This document shows, piece by piece, positions 1-8,803 of a stretch of 62,362 nucleotides of DNA. Below the pieces are notes generated by a model. That model searched no databases. It was given only the letters and a program-made list of their open reading frames with translations, and was not told where the DNA came from. Every line of letters starts with the position of its first letter. The first letter of the stretch is position 1. A program made the position numbers and the translations under genes. Source of the stretch: Indiicoccus explosivorum (GTDB taxonomy: Bacteria > Bacillota > Bacilli > Bacillales_A > Planococcaceae); contig NZ_NHTN01000002.1 in assembly GCF_002167005.1 (NCBI RefSeq), forward strand, positions 1-62,362, in the 5' to 3' direction.

Positions 1-1013
1 TGCCGGATCGCAATGTACTCATCGAGCGTTTCACGGGTCCGGCGGGCGATCCCTTCAAGCAGTTCCCCTGTGCCGGCAATATGTTCGTCGACATATTTCT
101 TTGCTTCGACTTCCTTTTCGAGCATCAGGTAAAAACGCTCGATCCGGTTCTGGATTTCCGCGATCCGCTTTTTGATCACCTCGGTCTCGAGGGTACCTAA
201 ATCATGCTTCAGCTCTTCCAGTTCTTCTTCCATACCGTCGAGTTCCGAATCGAGTTCAAGATGGCCCAGGAAATAACCTTTCAATTCCATTTCATGGATG
301 CCGCTCCGGATCTCTTTAATCGAAGCCGGGATTTTGGACGTGATCTCCGCAAGAAGTGCCGGAACTTCCTGGATGAGGGGGAATACCCGCTCCCCTTCTT
401 CTGAAAGTTCGGCGACGATTTCCCGCGCCTGCAGGTAGTTGCCGTTGGCGCTCAGTTTTTCATACTCATCGAACTTCGGCGCGAATGCCTCCAGCCGTTT
501 CTCGAGCGGTCCGGCTGCATTGCCGAACGTATGCTGATGGGCGAGAAGGGCCTTTCTGGCCTGTTTGTGCTGACTGATGAGCACTTCCATTTCCGAACGG
601 TTTTTCGACTCGCTGTCCACGAGGTCATCGAGTTCCGCCAGGATCTGATTCATCTGGCCTTCGATCTTCCCGATTTCGTTTGCCGCCTCCGTCTCCAGCT
701 GGCGCGCCTTCCCGAAGTGGAATTTATCGGCCGCTTCATCAGCACTGAGCAATTTGGCATTGATGGAAGGGACATGGACGTCCTTCACTTCCGACCACAT
801 GCTGCGCCATCGGGCGGTCAGTGCCTCTGTCTGGCCTGTCATGTTCAGGCGTTTCACGCGTTCAAGCTCTTCCAGCACCGGTTTGTTTTCAACCTGCAGT
901 TTCTGGTCTTCCAGACGGTCAATTTCATTTTTATGTTCATTTCGCTTTATATACAGCACGATGAATGTCACGATCAAAAGAAGTATCGCAATGATGAGGA
1001 ATGTCGTCATCAT
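1..1013 (-). CDS. ezrA: Septation ring formation regulator EzrA (C-terminus beyond window)
   Basis: EzrA is a membrane-anchored spectrin-like protein that binds FtsZ and limits or positions Z-ring assembly. About 337 N-terminal residues are visible. They start with one transmembrane helix (residues about 3-21, after MMTTFL) followed by long, charged, Glu/Lys-rich helical sequence. A stretch reading ALTARWRSMWSEV matches the first spectrin repeat of B. subtilis EzrA. The start is ATG at 1013 or the adjacent ATG at 1010; the latter has better spacing to the purine-rich AGGGGG. The gene runs off the left edge, so the C-terminal repeats are not seen. Gene order next to the GAF protein and rpsD agrees with Bacillales. 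Confidence 0.93.
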   Translation of the reverse strand, partial: MMTTFLIIAILLLIVTFIVLYIKRNEHKNEIDRLEDQKLQVENKPVLEELERVKRLNMTGQTEALTARWRSMWSEVKDVHVPSINAKLLSADEAADKFHFGKARQLETEAANEIGKIEGQMNQILAELDDLVDSESKNRSEMEVLISQHKQARKALLAHQHTFGNAAGPLEKRLEAFAPKFDEYEKLSANGNYLQAREIVAELSEEGERVFPLIQEVPALLAEITSKIPASIKEIRSGIHEMELKGYFLGHLELDSELDGMEEELEELKHDLGTLETEVIKKRIAEIQNRIERFYLMLEKEVEAKKYVDEHIAGTGELLEGIARRTRETLDEYIAIR

Positions 1014-1057
1014 AAGCCCCCTGTTCCCATTTGCGTTAGCATCAACATTTACATTCC

Positions 1058-1087
1058 ATTTTAACATGCTTTGCTTCGCTGTGTCGG
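1058..1087 (-). promoter_or_regulatory. Candidate sigma-A promoter of ezrA
   Basis: On the minus strand, -35 CCGACA (1087-1082) and -10 TAAAAT (1063-1058) are separated by 18 bp. The -10 is good and the -35 matches four of six positions. This is the only recognisable promoter upstream of ezrA. Confidence 0.4.
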
Positions 1088-1132
1088 CTAAATCCAAAGA
1101 AAGCGAAAAATTATTTCAGCAGGTCCTGGTAT

Positions 1133-1162
1133 TTGCCAATAAAAACCGCTTCCCTCTATAAT
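1133..1162 (+). promoter_or_regulatory. Sigma-A promoter of the methionine sulfoxide reductase gene
   Basis: The -35 TTGCCA (1133-1138) and the perfect -10 TATAAT (1157-1162) are 18 bp apart. Transcription would start about 25 nt upstream of the ATG at 1195. Confidence 0.75.
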
Positions 1163-1194
1163 TGAAGCCACGATCAGAAAAGGAGAGACGCTCT

Positions 1195-1674
1195 ATGTTT
1201 ACACAAACCGCTTATTCCGGAACAGCCGCTGAGCAATACGGCCTGCTGGCCAAGCAGCTGGACGCGCTTCTTGAAGGCGAGACGAACCGCATCGCCAACT
1301 ACAGCAATGCATCGGCGCTGCTGAACCAGTTCCTTGAAACGACGAACTGGGTCGGCTTTTATTTGATGGAAGACGGGGAACTTGTGCTCGGGCCGTTCCA
1401 AGGATTGCCGGCCTGCGTACGCATTCCGGTCGGGAAAGGGGTATGCGGGACAGCGGCAGCAGAACAAAAAACAGTCGTCGTGGAAGATGTCCATGCTTTC
1501 CCCGGCCATATCGCATGCGATGCAGCCAGCCAGTCGGAAATCGTCGTCCCGCTCGTGAAAAACGGCGAAGTGATCGGTGTGCTCGACATCGACAGCCCTG
1601 TCAAGAACCGCTTCAGCGAGGATGACCGCGCAGGCATCGAGCAGTTTGCCGAAGTGCTGCTGAAACATGTATGA
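1195..1674 (+). CDS. msrC: GAF-domain free methionine-(R)-sulfoxide reductase (YtsP/MsrC family)
   Basis: This cytosolic enzyme reduces free methionine-R-sulfoxide using thioredoxin-type electrons. The 159-aa protein is a single GAF domain. It keeps the three family cysteines, Cys74 (PACVRI), Cys84 (KGVCG) and Cys108 (HIACD). Their spacing of 10 and 24 residues is identical to that of the redox cysteines of E. coli fRMsr. The ATG at 1195 is chosen over an upstream in-frame start because AAAGGAGAG lies just before it. The gene has its own promoter and a strong terminator. It converges with methionine gamma-lyase, so two free-methionine enzymes sit side by side. Function is inferred from the cysteine pattern. 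Confidence 0.9.
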   Translation: MFTQTAYSGTAAEQYGLLAKQLDALLEGETNRIANYSNASALLNQFLETTNWVGFYLMEDGELVLGPFQGLPACVRIPVGKGVCGTAAAEQKTVVVEDVHAFPGHIACDAASQSEIVVPLVKNGEVIGVLDIDSPVKNRFSEDDRAGIEQFAEVLLKHV

Positions 1675-1680
1675 TCGGAA

Positions 1681-1707
1681 AAAGCCGGACAGCCGTCCGG
1701 CTTTTTT
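1681..1707. terminator. Bidirectional terminator, msrC / megL
   Basis: Stem AGCCGGAC (1683-1690) pairs with GTCCGGCT (1695-1702) around a 4-nt loop. T runs follow on both strands, so the hairpin can serve both convergent genes. Confidence 0.85.
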
Positions 1708-1731
1708 CGATTCCTTTTTTCGTTGCTTCCT

Positions 1732-2949
1732 TTACGCTTCCTGCAGCCGCTTGCTGTCAGGATTCACTTTTGCGAAAGCCTGTCGCAGGTCCGCTTCGAT
1801 ATCTTCCGCATTTTCCAACCCGACCGAAAGCCGCAGGAGCGAATCCGAAATCCCCATGGCTTCCCGGCTTTCTGCCGGTACCACAGCATGGGTCATGGAC
1901 GCGGGGTGCTGGATCAGCGTCTCGGCGTCGCCGAGGCTGACAGCGATCTTGATCAACTTCAGTGCATTCATGAACGCCTGTGCCTCTTTCCGTCCGCCTT
2001 CGATCTCGAACGAAATCAGCCCGCCGCCTCTTCGCATCTGCTGACGGGCCGTCTCAGCCTGCGGATGGCCGCTATCCAGCGGATAGTAGATCGTTTTCAC
2101 TTCCGGCTGTCCTTTGAGGAACCGGAGAACCGCTTCGGCGTTATCCGTGTGGCGGTCCATCCGGATGTGGAGCGTCTTCAGGCCGCGTAAAATCAGCCAA
2201 GCATCAAAAGGCGATATGATTCCGCCCACATCCTTCTGGACGGTCATGCGGAGCGCTTCCATTTCTTCGGCGTCTTTCCCGACAAGGACCCCAGCCACTA
2301 CATCCCCGTGGCCGTTCAAGTACTTTGTTGCACTGTGGAGGACAAAATCTGCACCTGCCAGGAGCGGATTCTGCAAATACGGAGAGCAGAACGTATTATC
2401 CACCACCATTTTTAGTCCATGTCTCTTCGCGACTGCAGCAGCCGCTTGCAGATTGACGATTTCCATTGTCGGGTTGATCGGCGTCTCTACGTAAATGCAC
2501 ACTGTTTCGGGCCGGATGGAGCGCTCGATCTCTTCTTCCGTCCGCATGGCCGCCAAATCATGGGTGATTCCGTATTTTTCTTCCATCATTTCCAGAAGAC
2601 CGAATGTGCAGCCATAGACACCCCGTGAAGCCAGAATGTGATCTCCGGCTTTGGTCAGATGAATCAAAACCGCACTTACCGCCGCCATTCCTGAGCCGAA
2701 TGCAAGTGCGCCGGCTCCGTGTTCGATTTCAGCCATCCGCTCCTCGAGAACGCGGACCGTCGGATTGCCGAGCCGTGAGTAAATATTGCCCTGGTGCTCG
2801 CCGGCAAATCTTGCTTCCCCTTCTTCCGCTGTCGGAAATGTGAACGTCGACGTCTGGTAGAGCGGCACAGCTAAACTGTCGTGATGGCGGCTGCTCTCAT
2901 AGCCTGTATGGATCAGTTCCGTTTCAAATTGCAACTTTTTTTCTCTCAT
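1732..2949 (-). CDS. megL: Methionine gamma-lyase (PLP-dependent)
   Basis: The enzyme cleaves L-methionine to methanethiol, 2-oxobutyrate and ammonia. The 405-aa protein is a full Cys/Met-metabolism PLP enzyme. The PLP lysine sits in SATKYLNGHGD. The motif YGCTF carries the cysteine typical of methionine gamma-lyase (Cys116 in Pseudomonas putida), and AVSLGDAETLIQHPASMTH near the end is also typical. These separate it from cystathionine gamma-synthase and beta-lyase, although cystathionine gamma-lyase activity cannot be excluded. ATG at 2949 follows GAAGGGGTG. A perfect cre operator lies 22 bp upstream (2971-2986), suggesting carbon catabolite repression. Confidence 0.88.
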   Translation of the reverse strand: MREKKLQFETELIHTGYESSRHHDSLAVPLYQTSTFTFPTAEEGEARFAGEHQGNIYSRLGNPTVRVLEERMAEIEHGAGALAFGSGMAAVSAVLIHLTKAGDHILASRGVYGCTFGLLEMMEEKYGITHDLAAMRTEEEIERSIRPETVCIYVETPINPTMEIVNLQAAAAVAKRHGLKMVVDNTFCSPYLQNPLLAGADFVLHSATKYLNGHGDVVAGVLVGKDAEEMEALRMTVQKDVGGIISPFDAWLILRGLKTLHIRMDRHTDNAEAVLRFLKGQPEVKTIYYPLDSGHPQAETARQQMRRGGGLISFEIEGGRKEAQAFMNALKLIKIAVSLGDAETLIQHPASMTHAVVPAESREAMGISDSLLRLSVGLENAEDIEADLRQAFAKVNPDSKRLQEA

Positions 2950-2970
2950 CCTTTACACCCCTTCTTGTAA

Positions 2971-2986
2971 TAGAAAGCGCTTTCAT
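2971..2986 (-). promoter_or_regulatory. CcpA cre operator upstream of megL
   Basis: Minus strand ATGAAAGCGCTTTCTA matches the cre consensus WTGNAANCGNWNNCW at every position. It lies between the megL start codon and its presumed promoter. ccpA itself is in this window at 16193-17191. Confidence 0.75.
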
Positions 2987-3113
2987 CCCTATCATCTCCA
3001 TCTTATCACTTTCTCCTAAAAAAAAGAAAGTGCCCGTCTGGCGGGGACTTCAGGAAAAACCGAAAGGCATGAACTGAAAATCCGGTAATTATCCGTTATT
3101 TCGACGCAATCAG

Positions 3114-3143
3114 TTGACCGGCACCGAGAATCCGGGTTATACT
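3114..3143 (+). promoter_or_regulatory. Sigma-A promoter of rpsD
   Basis: The -35 TTGACC (3114-3119) and -10 TATACT (3138-3143) are 18 bp apart. Predicted transcription start is near 3150, giving a leader of about 175 nt. Confidence 0.75.
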
Positions 3144-3149
3144 GTTCGT

Positions 3150-3325
3150 TGTGTAAAATAATCGCAGCAGTTGCATGGGCGTGTCTGTCTATTTTATTCC
3201 TTTTAAAAGGTGTACCGCGTAACCCTTGGCTGCAGGGCGAAGGTGCAGGAACATAAAATAGCTGCCGCATGAATGCATCTGGTTTTTATTTTACGACAAA
3301 AACCAATTATGAGGAGGAGTCATCC
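3150..3325 (+). promoter_or_regulatory. rpsD leader, probable S4 autoregulatory RNA
   Basis: The long untranslated leader folds on a long-range helix in which CTATTTTAT (3189-3197) pairs perfectly with ATAAAATAG (3253-3261). It is extended by GCAG (3164-3167) with CTGC (3262-3265). Known biology: Firmicutes rpsD is translationally repressed by S4 binding its leader. Assignment to that leader class is inferred from position and length. Confidence 0.6.
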
Positions 3326-3928
3326 ATGGCTCGTTATACAGGTCCATCTTGGAAATTGTCCCGCCGCCTCGGAATTTCACTGAGCGGTACAGGAAAAGAA
3401 CTCGAAAAACGCCCTTATGCTCCAGGCCAGCATGGTGCTAACCAGCGCAGAAAGATTTCTGAATACGGTCTGCAGCTTCAGGAAAAACAGAAACTCCGTT
3501 TCATGTACGGACTGACAGAACGCCAGTTCAGAAACTTGTTCGTAAAAGCCGGTAAAATGCAGGGCAAGCACGGTGATAACTTCATGATCCTTTTGGAGTC
3601 ACGCCTTGATAACCTCGTTTACCGCATGGGCCTCGCGCGCACACGCCGCCAGGCACGCCAGCTCGTCAACCACGGCCACGTGCTCGTTGACGGTTCACGC
3701 GTCGATATCCCGTCATACACAGTGAAGCCTGGGCAGTCCATTTCACTCCGTGAAAAATCCCAGAACCTCGACATCGTCAACGAAGCGGTTGAAGTGAACA
3801 ACTTCACACCGGATTATGTAACTTTCGATGGCGAGCAGAAAACCGGCACATTCACCCGCTTGCCTGAGCGCAGCGAACTGTCCGGCGAAATCAATGAAGC
3901 GCTGATCGTCGAGTACTACTCACGTTAA
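3326..3928 (+). CDS. rpsD: 30S ribosomal protein S4
   Basis: S4 is a primary 16S rRNA-binding protein that nucleates 30S assembly. The 200-aa protein starts [20 protein letters not shown]. It contains the S4 RNA-binding domain (about residues 90-150, [20 protein letters not shown]) and ends in the usual EYYSR. Length equals B. subtilis S4. The ATG at 3326 follows a strong GAGGAGGAG; an upstream in-frame start at 3269 has no support. As in other Bacillales, rpsD is a single-gene unit away from the large ribosomal operons, with its own leader and terminator. Confidence 0.98.
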   Translation: MARYTGPSWKLSRRLGISLSGTGKELEKRPYAPGQHGANQRRKISEYGLQLQEKQKLRFMYGLTERQFRNLFVKAGKMQGKHGDNFMILLESRLDNLVYRMGLARTRRQARQLVNHGHVLVDGSRVDIPSYTVKPGQSISLREKSQNLDIVNEAVEVNNFTPDYVTFDGEQKTGTFTRLPERSELSGEINEALIVEYYSR

Positions 3929-3961
3929 GCTAAATGCTTTTCAGGGTGCAGCATCCGAAAT

Positions 3962-4001
3962 CCGAGATTCCTTGTTATATCAAGGAATCTCGGTTTTTTT
4001 T
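3962..4001 (+). terminator. rpsD terminator
   Basis: A 13-bp perfect stem, CCGAGATTCCTTG (3962-3974) with CAAGGAATCTCGG (3981-3993), has a 6-nt loop followed by eight T residues. Confidence 0.95.
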
Positions 4002-4051
4002 GTCTTTTTTTGCTCTACGTAAGAGTCTTCACTAAACTCATTTCTCAGCCT

Positions 4052-4178
4052 GAAGAAATCGCTTCAGGCGGACGCTTTCCGCGGGCAGGCGACAAGCCGC
4101 TTCGACCGCGAACGGTCTGCAGGGTCTTGCCTTGCCTGCTTTTCCCGCTGGAGTCGCCGCCTGCCGCTCTTTCTTCTG
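4052..4178 (+). repeat. Intergenic repeat copy A (inverted partner at 5328-5457)
   Basis: This GC-rich block starts GAAGAAATCGCTTCAGGCGG and ends near GAGTCGCCGCCTG and GCTCTTTCTTCTG. Its reverse-complement relative flanks the other side of the AT-rich gene at 4533. Conserved pieces include GCTTCAGGCGGACGCTTTCC, CTGCAGGGT and GGAGTCGCCGCCTG, with a variable middle. It resembles the non-coding repeat family rich in GCTTTCCGCGGGC scattered through Bacillales genomes (from memory). The rest of 4002-4532 shows no supported gene: a 97-codon open frame at 4132-4425 lacks coding character, and the last 100 bp are AT-rich upstream sequence. Confidence 0.8.
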
Positions 4179-4532
4179 GAGTTCAGCCGCCGATTTCCCG
4201 GCTCAGCTGAATCAGAATCATAAAGTGCCGGTTAAAACGTCGTTTTTCCTGTTCCATTCTTCGAACACATTCCAGATCACCAGTGAATTTAACCGGTTTT
4301 CGACAGATGACAGGAACGTGCAGAAAAATAGTTCCTGCTGGATCGCCGTTCCAAGCAGCTGCTTCTTCATCTATGAACTCTCCTCTCTCAACGAGGTATA
4401 TGCCACCTCTTCTGTAGCCTCCTAAGTTATTTCATTTACAAATTGAAATTAAGCTTTATCGGTTTTTGTCGAACAAAATTATCTATCTTCCCCTTATGTC
4501 CTATATACTGGGAAAAATGAGGAATATAAGTA

Positions 4533-5153
4533 ATGAAAAAGTTCTTGAAATTCAGCCTGTACAGTATACTTGGTCTTATCGGTCTATTTGTCGTTCTACT
4601 CATCTTTGTGCCGACCGAAAATCCAAATGAACGTGCTGTTGTCGATAATCCAGAAGCCGTCGCTGATACTCCTGCAAAAGAAACTTCTGTAACTGAAGTT
4701 TTAACAGAAGAGCCTACGGAAGAAGAAACTGCTGCAGATCCGATCGGCACTCGTTCAAATCCTTTGCCATTCGGTGATACAATTACAGCAGATGTAAACA
4801 TTTACGGTGATGGAATCGATGCTTATCCTGCTTCACTGGATTTGACGGTGACGGAAGTGATTCGGGGACAAGATGCATGGAATATCGTCCTCGCGGAAAA
4901 CCAGTTTAATGAGTCTCCTACAGAAGGTTACGAGTACGCACTGGTGAAAGTTAAGGGGGCACTTAAAGATGCAGAAACTGAAAATTACCCATTCCACCTG
5001 TTCTCAATGGATTTTGAGTATGTAGACCAGGAGGGCACTACGTATCCGCTTGTGTCAACAGTTACTCCACAGGAGCTTAGTGGAGAACTATACAACGGGG
5101 GAGCTGTAGAAGGCTATGTCGCCAATCAAGTTAAAATTGGTGATAATTTTTAA
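4533..5153 (+). CDS. Membrane-anchored DUF4352-like protein, frameshifted near its end
   Basis: The function is unknown. The reading frame gives 206 aa: an N-terminal membrane anchor (about residues 5-25, no lipobox cysteine), an acidic Glu/Thr-rich linker (about 30-70), then an extracellular beta-sandwich-type domain that looks like DUF4352. The frame stops at 5153 after KIGDNF. One base further on, the sequence continues as VTFEPALGAPIFFATQ with a stop at 5203-5205, the expected end of such a domain. Removing one T from the T5 run at 5147-5151 joins the two. The gene is clearly AT-richer than its neighbours and lies between inverted repeats, which suggests acquisition. The start follows GAGGAA. 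No close homologue is recognised. Confidence 0.7.
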   Translation: MKKFLKFSLYSILGLIGLFVVLLIFVPTENPNERAVVDNPEAVADTPAKETSVTEVLTEEPTEEETAADPIGTRSNPLPFGDTITADVNIYGDGIDAYPASLDLTVTEVIRGQDAWNIVLAENQFNESPTEGYEYALVKVKGALKDAETENYPFHLFSMDFEYVDQEGTTYPLVSTVTPQELSGELYNGGAVEGYVANQVKIGDNF

Positions 5154-5216
5154 TGTAACATTCGAGCCGGCATTAGGCGCACCTATCTTTTTCGCAACTC
5201 AATAAAACGCAAAATG

Positions 5217-5242
5217 GCCCTCTACCGCTATTGGCAGAGGGC
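5217..5242. terminator. Candidate terminator after the DUF4352-like gene
   Basis: GCCCTCT (5217-5223) pairs with AGAGGGC (5236-5242). The following T tract is interrupted (TATTACTTTT), so efficiency is uncertain. Confidence 0.5.
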
Positions 5243-5327
5243 TATTACTTTTAGCGGATTAGAGAGGCTTGTGCGCAATCCGCGGATACATGTCAATCCA
5301 GCGAAATTAAGGATTGACAACCCATCT

Positions 5328-5457
5328 CAGAAGAAAGAGCGACAGGCGGCGACTCCGGAGGGATCAGCGGGCCAAGCGATACCCTGCAGGACGCGAAAGC
5401 GGCCGAAGCGGATCGCGGACCGCCCCTCGGAAAGCGTCCGCCTGAAGCGATTTCTTC
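5328..5457 (-). repeat. Intergenic repeat copy B (inverted relative of 4052-4178)
   Basis: The reverse complement reads GAAGAAATCGCTTCAGGCGG, then GACGCTTTCCG, CTGCAGGGT, GGAGTCGCCGCCTG and GCTCTTTCTTCTG, in the same order as copy A. The two copies face each other across about 1.15 kb containing a single AT-rich gene. Nothing else was recognised in 5206-5480 apart from the weak hairpin at 5217. Confidence 0.8.
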
Positions 5458-5480
5458 GGGTCAGGATAATCACATTTTCC

Positions 5481-6242
5481 TCATACCCGCTCGATCAGTT
5501 TATCCGTAAACGCGCCTGTCGCATTCAATTTTTTCGTCCGTTCCAAGTGATCCGCCCTGTTCACGGTATAGACGTGCAGCAGCATGCCTTTTTCCCGGAC
5601 TTTGCGGACGAAGGCGCCATTGAGGCTCTGATAGTTAATGCCGATGCCTGTCGCATAATCGCGGATCTCTTCCAATTCCTCATCTGTAAGATCTGCCTCT
5701 CCCATAAAGCGAAGAAGGCGGATCAAGGCGAGCTTTGGATACATGTTCTTCAGCCGCTTCAGACTTTCGCCATCGAACGACTGGATCACCACTTTCCCCA
5801 GCGGCAGTTCTTCTTCCAAAAGGCCATATTCCTCCAGAAGGAGAATCAATTTTTCTTCCACTCCCGGGTACTCGTGTGGCGCTTTCAGTTCAATGTAGTA
5901 ATTGACGTCCGTCCCGAATTCCTCAAACACTTCCCGGAGAGCGGGCACTCTTACACCCGAAAATTCGGGACTGAAATACGAACCGGCATCCGCCTTCTTC
6001 ACTTCTTCGAGTGTATGCTCTTTGACGAGCCCTTCCATATCGGTTGTCCTGTCCATTTGAATGTCATGCATGGCAACCAGTTCCCCATCCCGCGTCATCT
6101 GCAGATCCACTTCGATATAGTCCGCTTTCATCTCTTCAGCCAACCGGTATGCCTCCATGGTATGCTCTGGCGCAAAACCGCTCGCCCCCCGATGGGCGAT
6201 GATCAGAAAATGATCAGGATCCAACAGTTTAACACCGCTCAT
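5481..6242 (-). CDS. Glycerophosphodiester phosphodiesterase
   Basis: The enzyme hydrolyses deacylated phospholipids (glycerophosphodiesters) to glycerol-3-phosphate and an alcohol. The 253-aa protein has the GDPD family signature at the N-terminus (IIAHRGASGFAPEHTMEAY, then YIEVDLQMTRDGELVAMHD). This supplies the catalytic histidine pair and the metal-binding Glu/Asp. YIELKAP follows mid-protein and HVYTVN near the end. No signal peptide is seen, so it should act in the cytosol. The start is the ATG at 6242 after AAGGGGATGAGCAA; longer in-frame starts have no ribosome site. It is divergent from the cobalamin-binding-like gene. Confidence 0.92.
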   Translation of the reverse strand: MSGVKLLDPDHFLIIAHRGASGFAPEHTMEAYRLAEEMKADYIEVDLQMTRDGELVAMHDIQMDRTTDMEGLVKEHTLEEVKKADAGSYFSPEFSGVRVPALREVFEEFGTDVNYYIELKAPHEYPGVEEKLILLLEEYGLLEEELPLGKVVIQSFDGESLKRLKNMYPKLALIRLLRFMGEADLTDEELEEIRDYATGIGINYQSLNGAFVRKVREKGMLLHVYTVNRADHLERTKKLNATGAFTDKLIERV

Positions 6243-6349
6243 TTGCTCATCCCCTTTTTCCCGAAAACACTCTGTTGTGTTTGTTTTCCCTGAACGTCCG
6301 ATGCGAAACGCCTCCACTGTGCTACACTGAAATAAAGGAGGTGCCTTTC

Positions 6350-7150
6350 GTGCGTATCATATCCATTTGTCCAAGCAATACGGAACTACTGGTTTACCTG
6401 GATGCAGCCGACCAGCTGGTAGCGGTAGACGATTTCTCCGACTGGCCAAGCCAAGTGAACAGCCTTCCCCGGCTTGGTCCGGATCTCGCCATCAGGATGG
6501 ATGAACTGGAAGCGATGGAACCGGACCTTGTCCTCGCTTCGCTCAGTGTTCCGGGAATGGAGAAAAATGTGGAAGAACTCGTTTCAAGGAAAATTCCGCA
6601 TCTTGTCCTGGACCCCCAGTCGCTCAGTGAAATCGGACAGGATCTCCGGACCGTCGGCGAAGCGATCGGCATTGACCCGGAACCATTCCTGCAGCGGTAC
6701 AATGAAATAATCCAGGAAGTGCAGTTACGCGGCAGCCGGGCACAGACGCACCCTTCCCTTTACTGGGAATGGTGGCCGAAACCGGTCTTCACACCGGGCG
6801 GAGTCAACTGGCTCACCGAAATCAGCCGGCTCACCGGGGCCCGGAATGTCTTTGAAGATGAAGATACACCGAGCCTGAAGACTGACTGGGATGCGGTCCG
6901 GCAGCGGGATCCGGATTACATTCTCCTCGCCTGGGTCGGTGTGCTCACATCCAAGATCAATCCGGCAGTCGTCAGGAAACGGCCCGGCTGGCAGGAAATG
7001 AAAGCGGTCGAACGGATTCATATAATGGAAGAATCTCTTTACTGCCGCCCTTCCCCCCGCCTGCTCGACGGCGCCATCCGGCTCGGCCGGCTCATTCATC
7101 CGGAGCAGTTCCGGGACATGCCGGTCCCGGACTGGCTGTCGGCGCCATGA
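6350..7150 (+). CDS. Cobalamin-binding-like protein (BtuF-type fold, no signal peptide)
   Basis: The 266-aa protein resembles periplasmic-binding-protein-like cobalamin/iron carriers (BtuF type). It opens VRIISICPSNTELLVYL, has the two-lobe pattern with WEWWPKPVFTPGGVNW mid-protein, and ends YCRPSPRLLDGAIRLGRLI. Classical ABC receptors are exported, but here there is no signal peptide or lipobox and the gene stands alone without permease genes. The protein is therefore probably cytosolic and its ligand is unproven. GTG at 6350 is chosen because AAAGGAGGTG lies 6 nt before it; the frame upstream has no ribosome site. Confidence 0.75.
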   Translation: MRIISICPSNTELLVYLDAADQLVAVDDFSDWPSQVNSLPRLGPDLAIRMDELEAMEPDLVLASLSVPGMEKNVEELVSRKIPHLVLDPQSLSEIGQDLRTVGEAIGIDPEPFLQRYNEIIQEVQLRGSRAQTHPSLYWEWWPKPVFTPGGVNWLTEISRLTGARNVFEDEDTPSLKTDWDAVRQRDPDYILLAWVGVLTSKINPAVVRKRPGWQEMKAVERIHIMEESLYCRPSPRLLDGAIRLGRLIHPEQFRDMPVPDWLSAP

Positions 7151-7152
7151 CA

Positions 7153-7183
7153 AAGCCGGCCGCTTTCCGCGGCCGGCTTCGTT

Positions 7184-7185
<2 letters not shown>
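7153..7185. terminator. Bidirectional terminator between the cobalamin-binding-like gene and tyrS
   Basis: A perfect 11-bp stem, AAGCCGGCCGC (7153-7163) with GCGGCCGGCTT (7169-7179), is followed by CGTTTT on the plus strand. Confidence 0.75.
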
Positions 7186-8705
<1,520 letters not shown>

Positions 8706-8713
8706 TACATATC

Positions 8714-8741
8714 AGTGTACTCCATCCTGCGCGATTGTCAA
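8714..8741 (-). promoter_or_regulatory. Sigma-A promoter of tyrS
   Basis: Minus-strand -35 TTGACA (8741-8736), 16-bp spacer, -10 TACACT (8719-8714), just upstream of the T-box leader. Confidence 0.7.
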
Positions 8742-8746
8742 TCCTT

Positions 8747-8775
8747 TCGTCATGAAGGAAGTATTATGCTATAAT
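8747..8775 (+). promoter_or_regulatory. Extended -10 promoter of the class A PBP gene
   Basis: TGCTATAAT (-10 TATAAT at 8770-8775 with an extended TGn) is preceded at 17 bp by a weak -35 TCGTCA (8747-8752). It is divergent from the tyrS promoter. Confidence 0.6.
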
Positions 8776-8803
8776 GGGAAAAGAATTTTAGGGGGGGAAG
8801 TAA

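Noticed and set aside
4132-4425. 97-codon frame downstream of rpsD
   Set aside because: Overlaps intergenic repeat copy A, has no ribosome site, and its composition is unlike neighbouring genes.
5214-6293. 359-codon plus-strand frame opposite the glycerophosphodiesterase gene
   Set aside because: Mostly antisense to a clearly conserved gene; arises from high GC at third codon positions.
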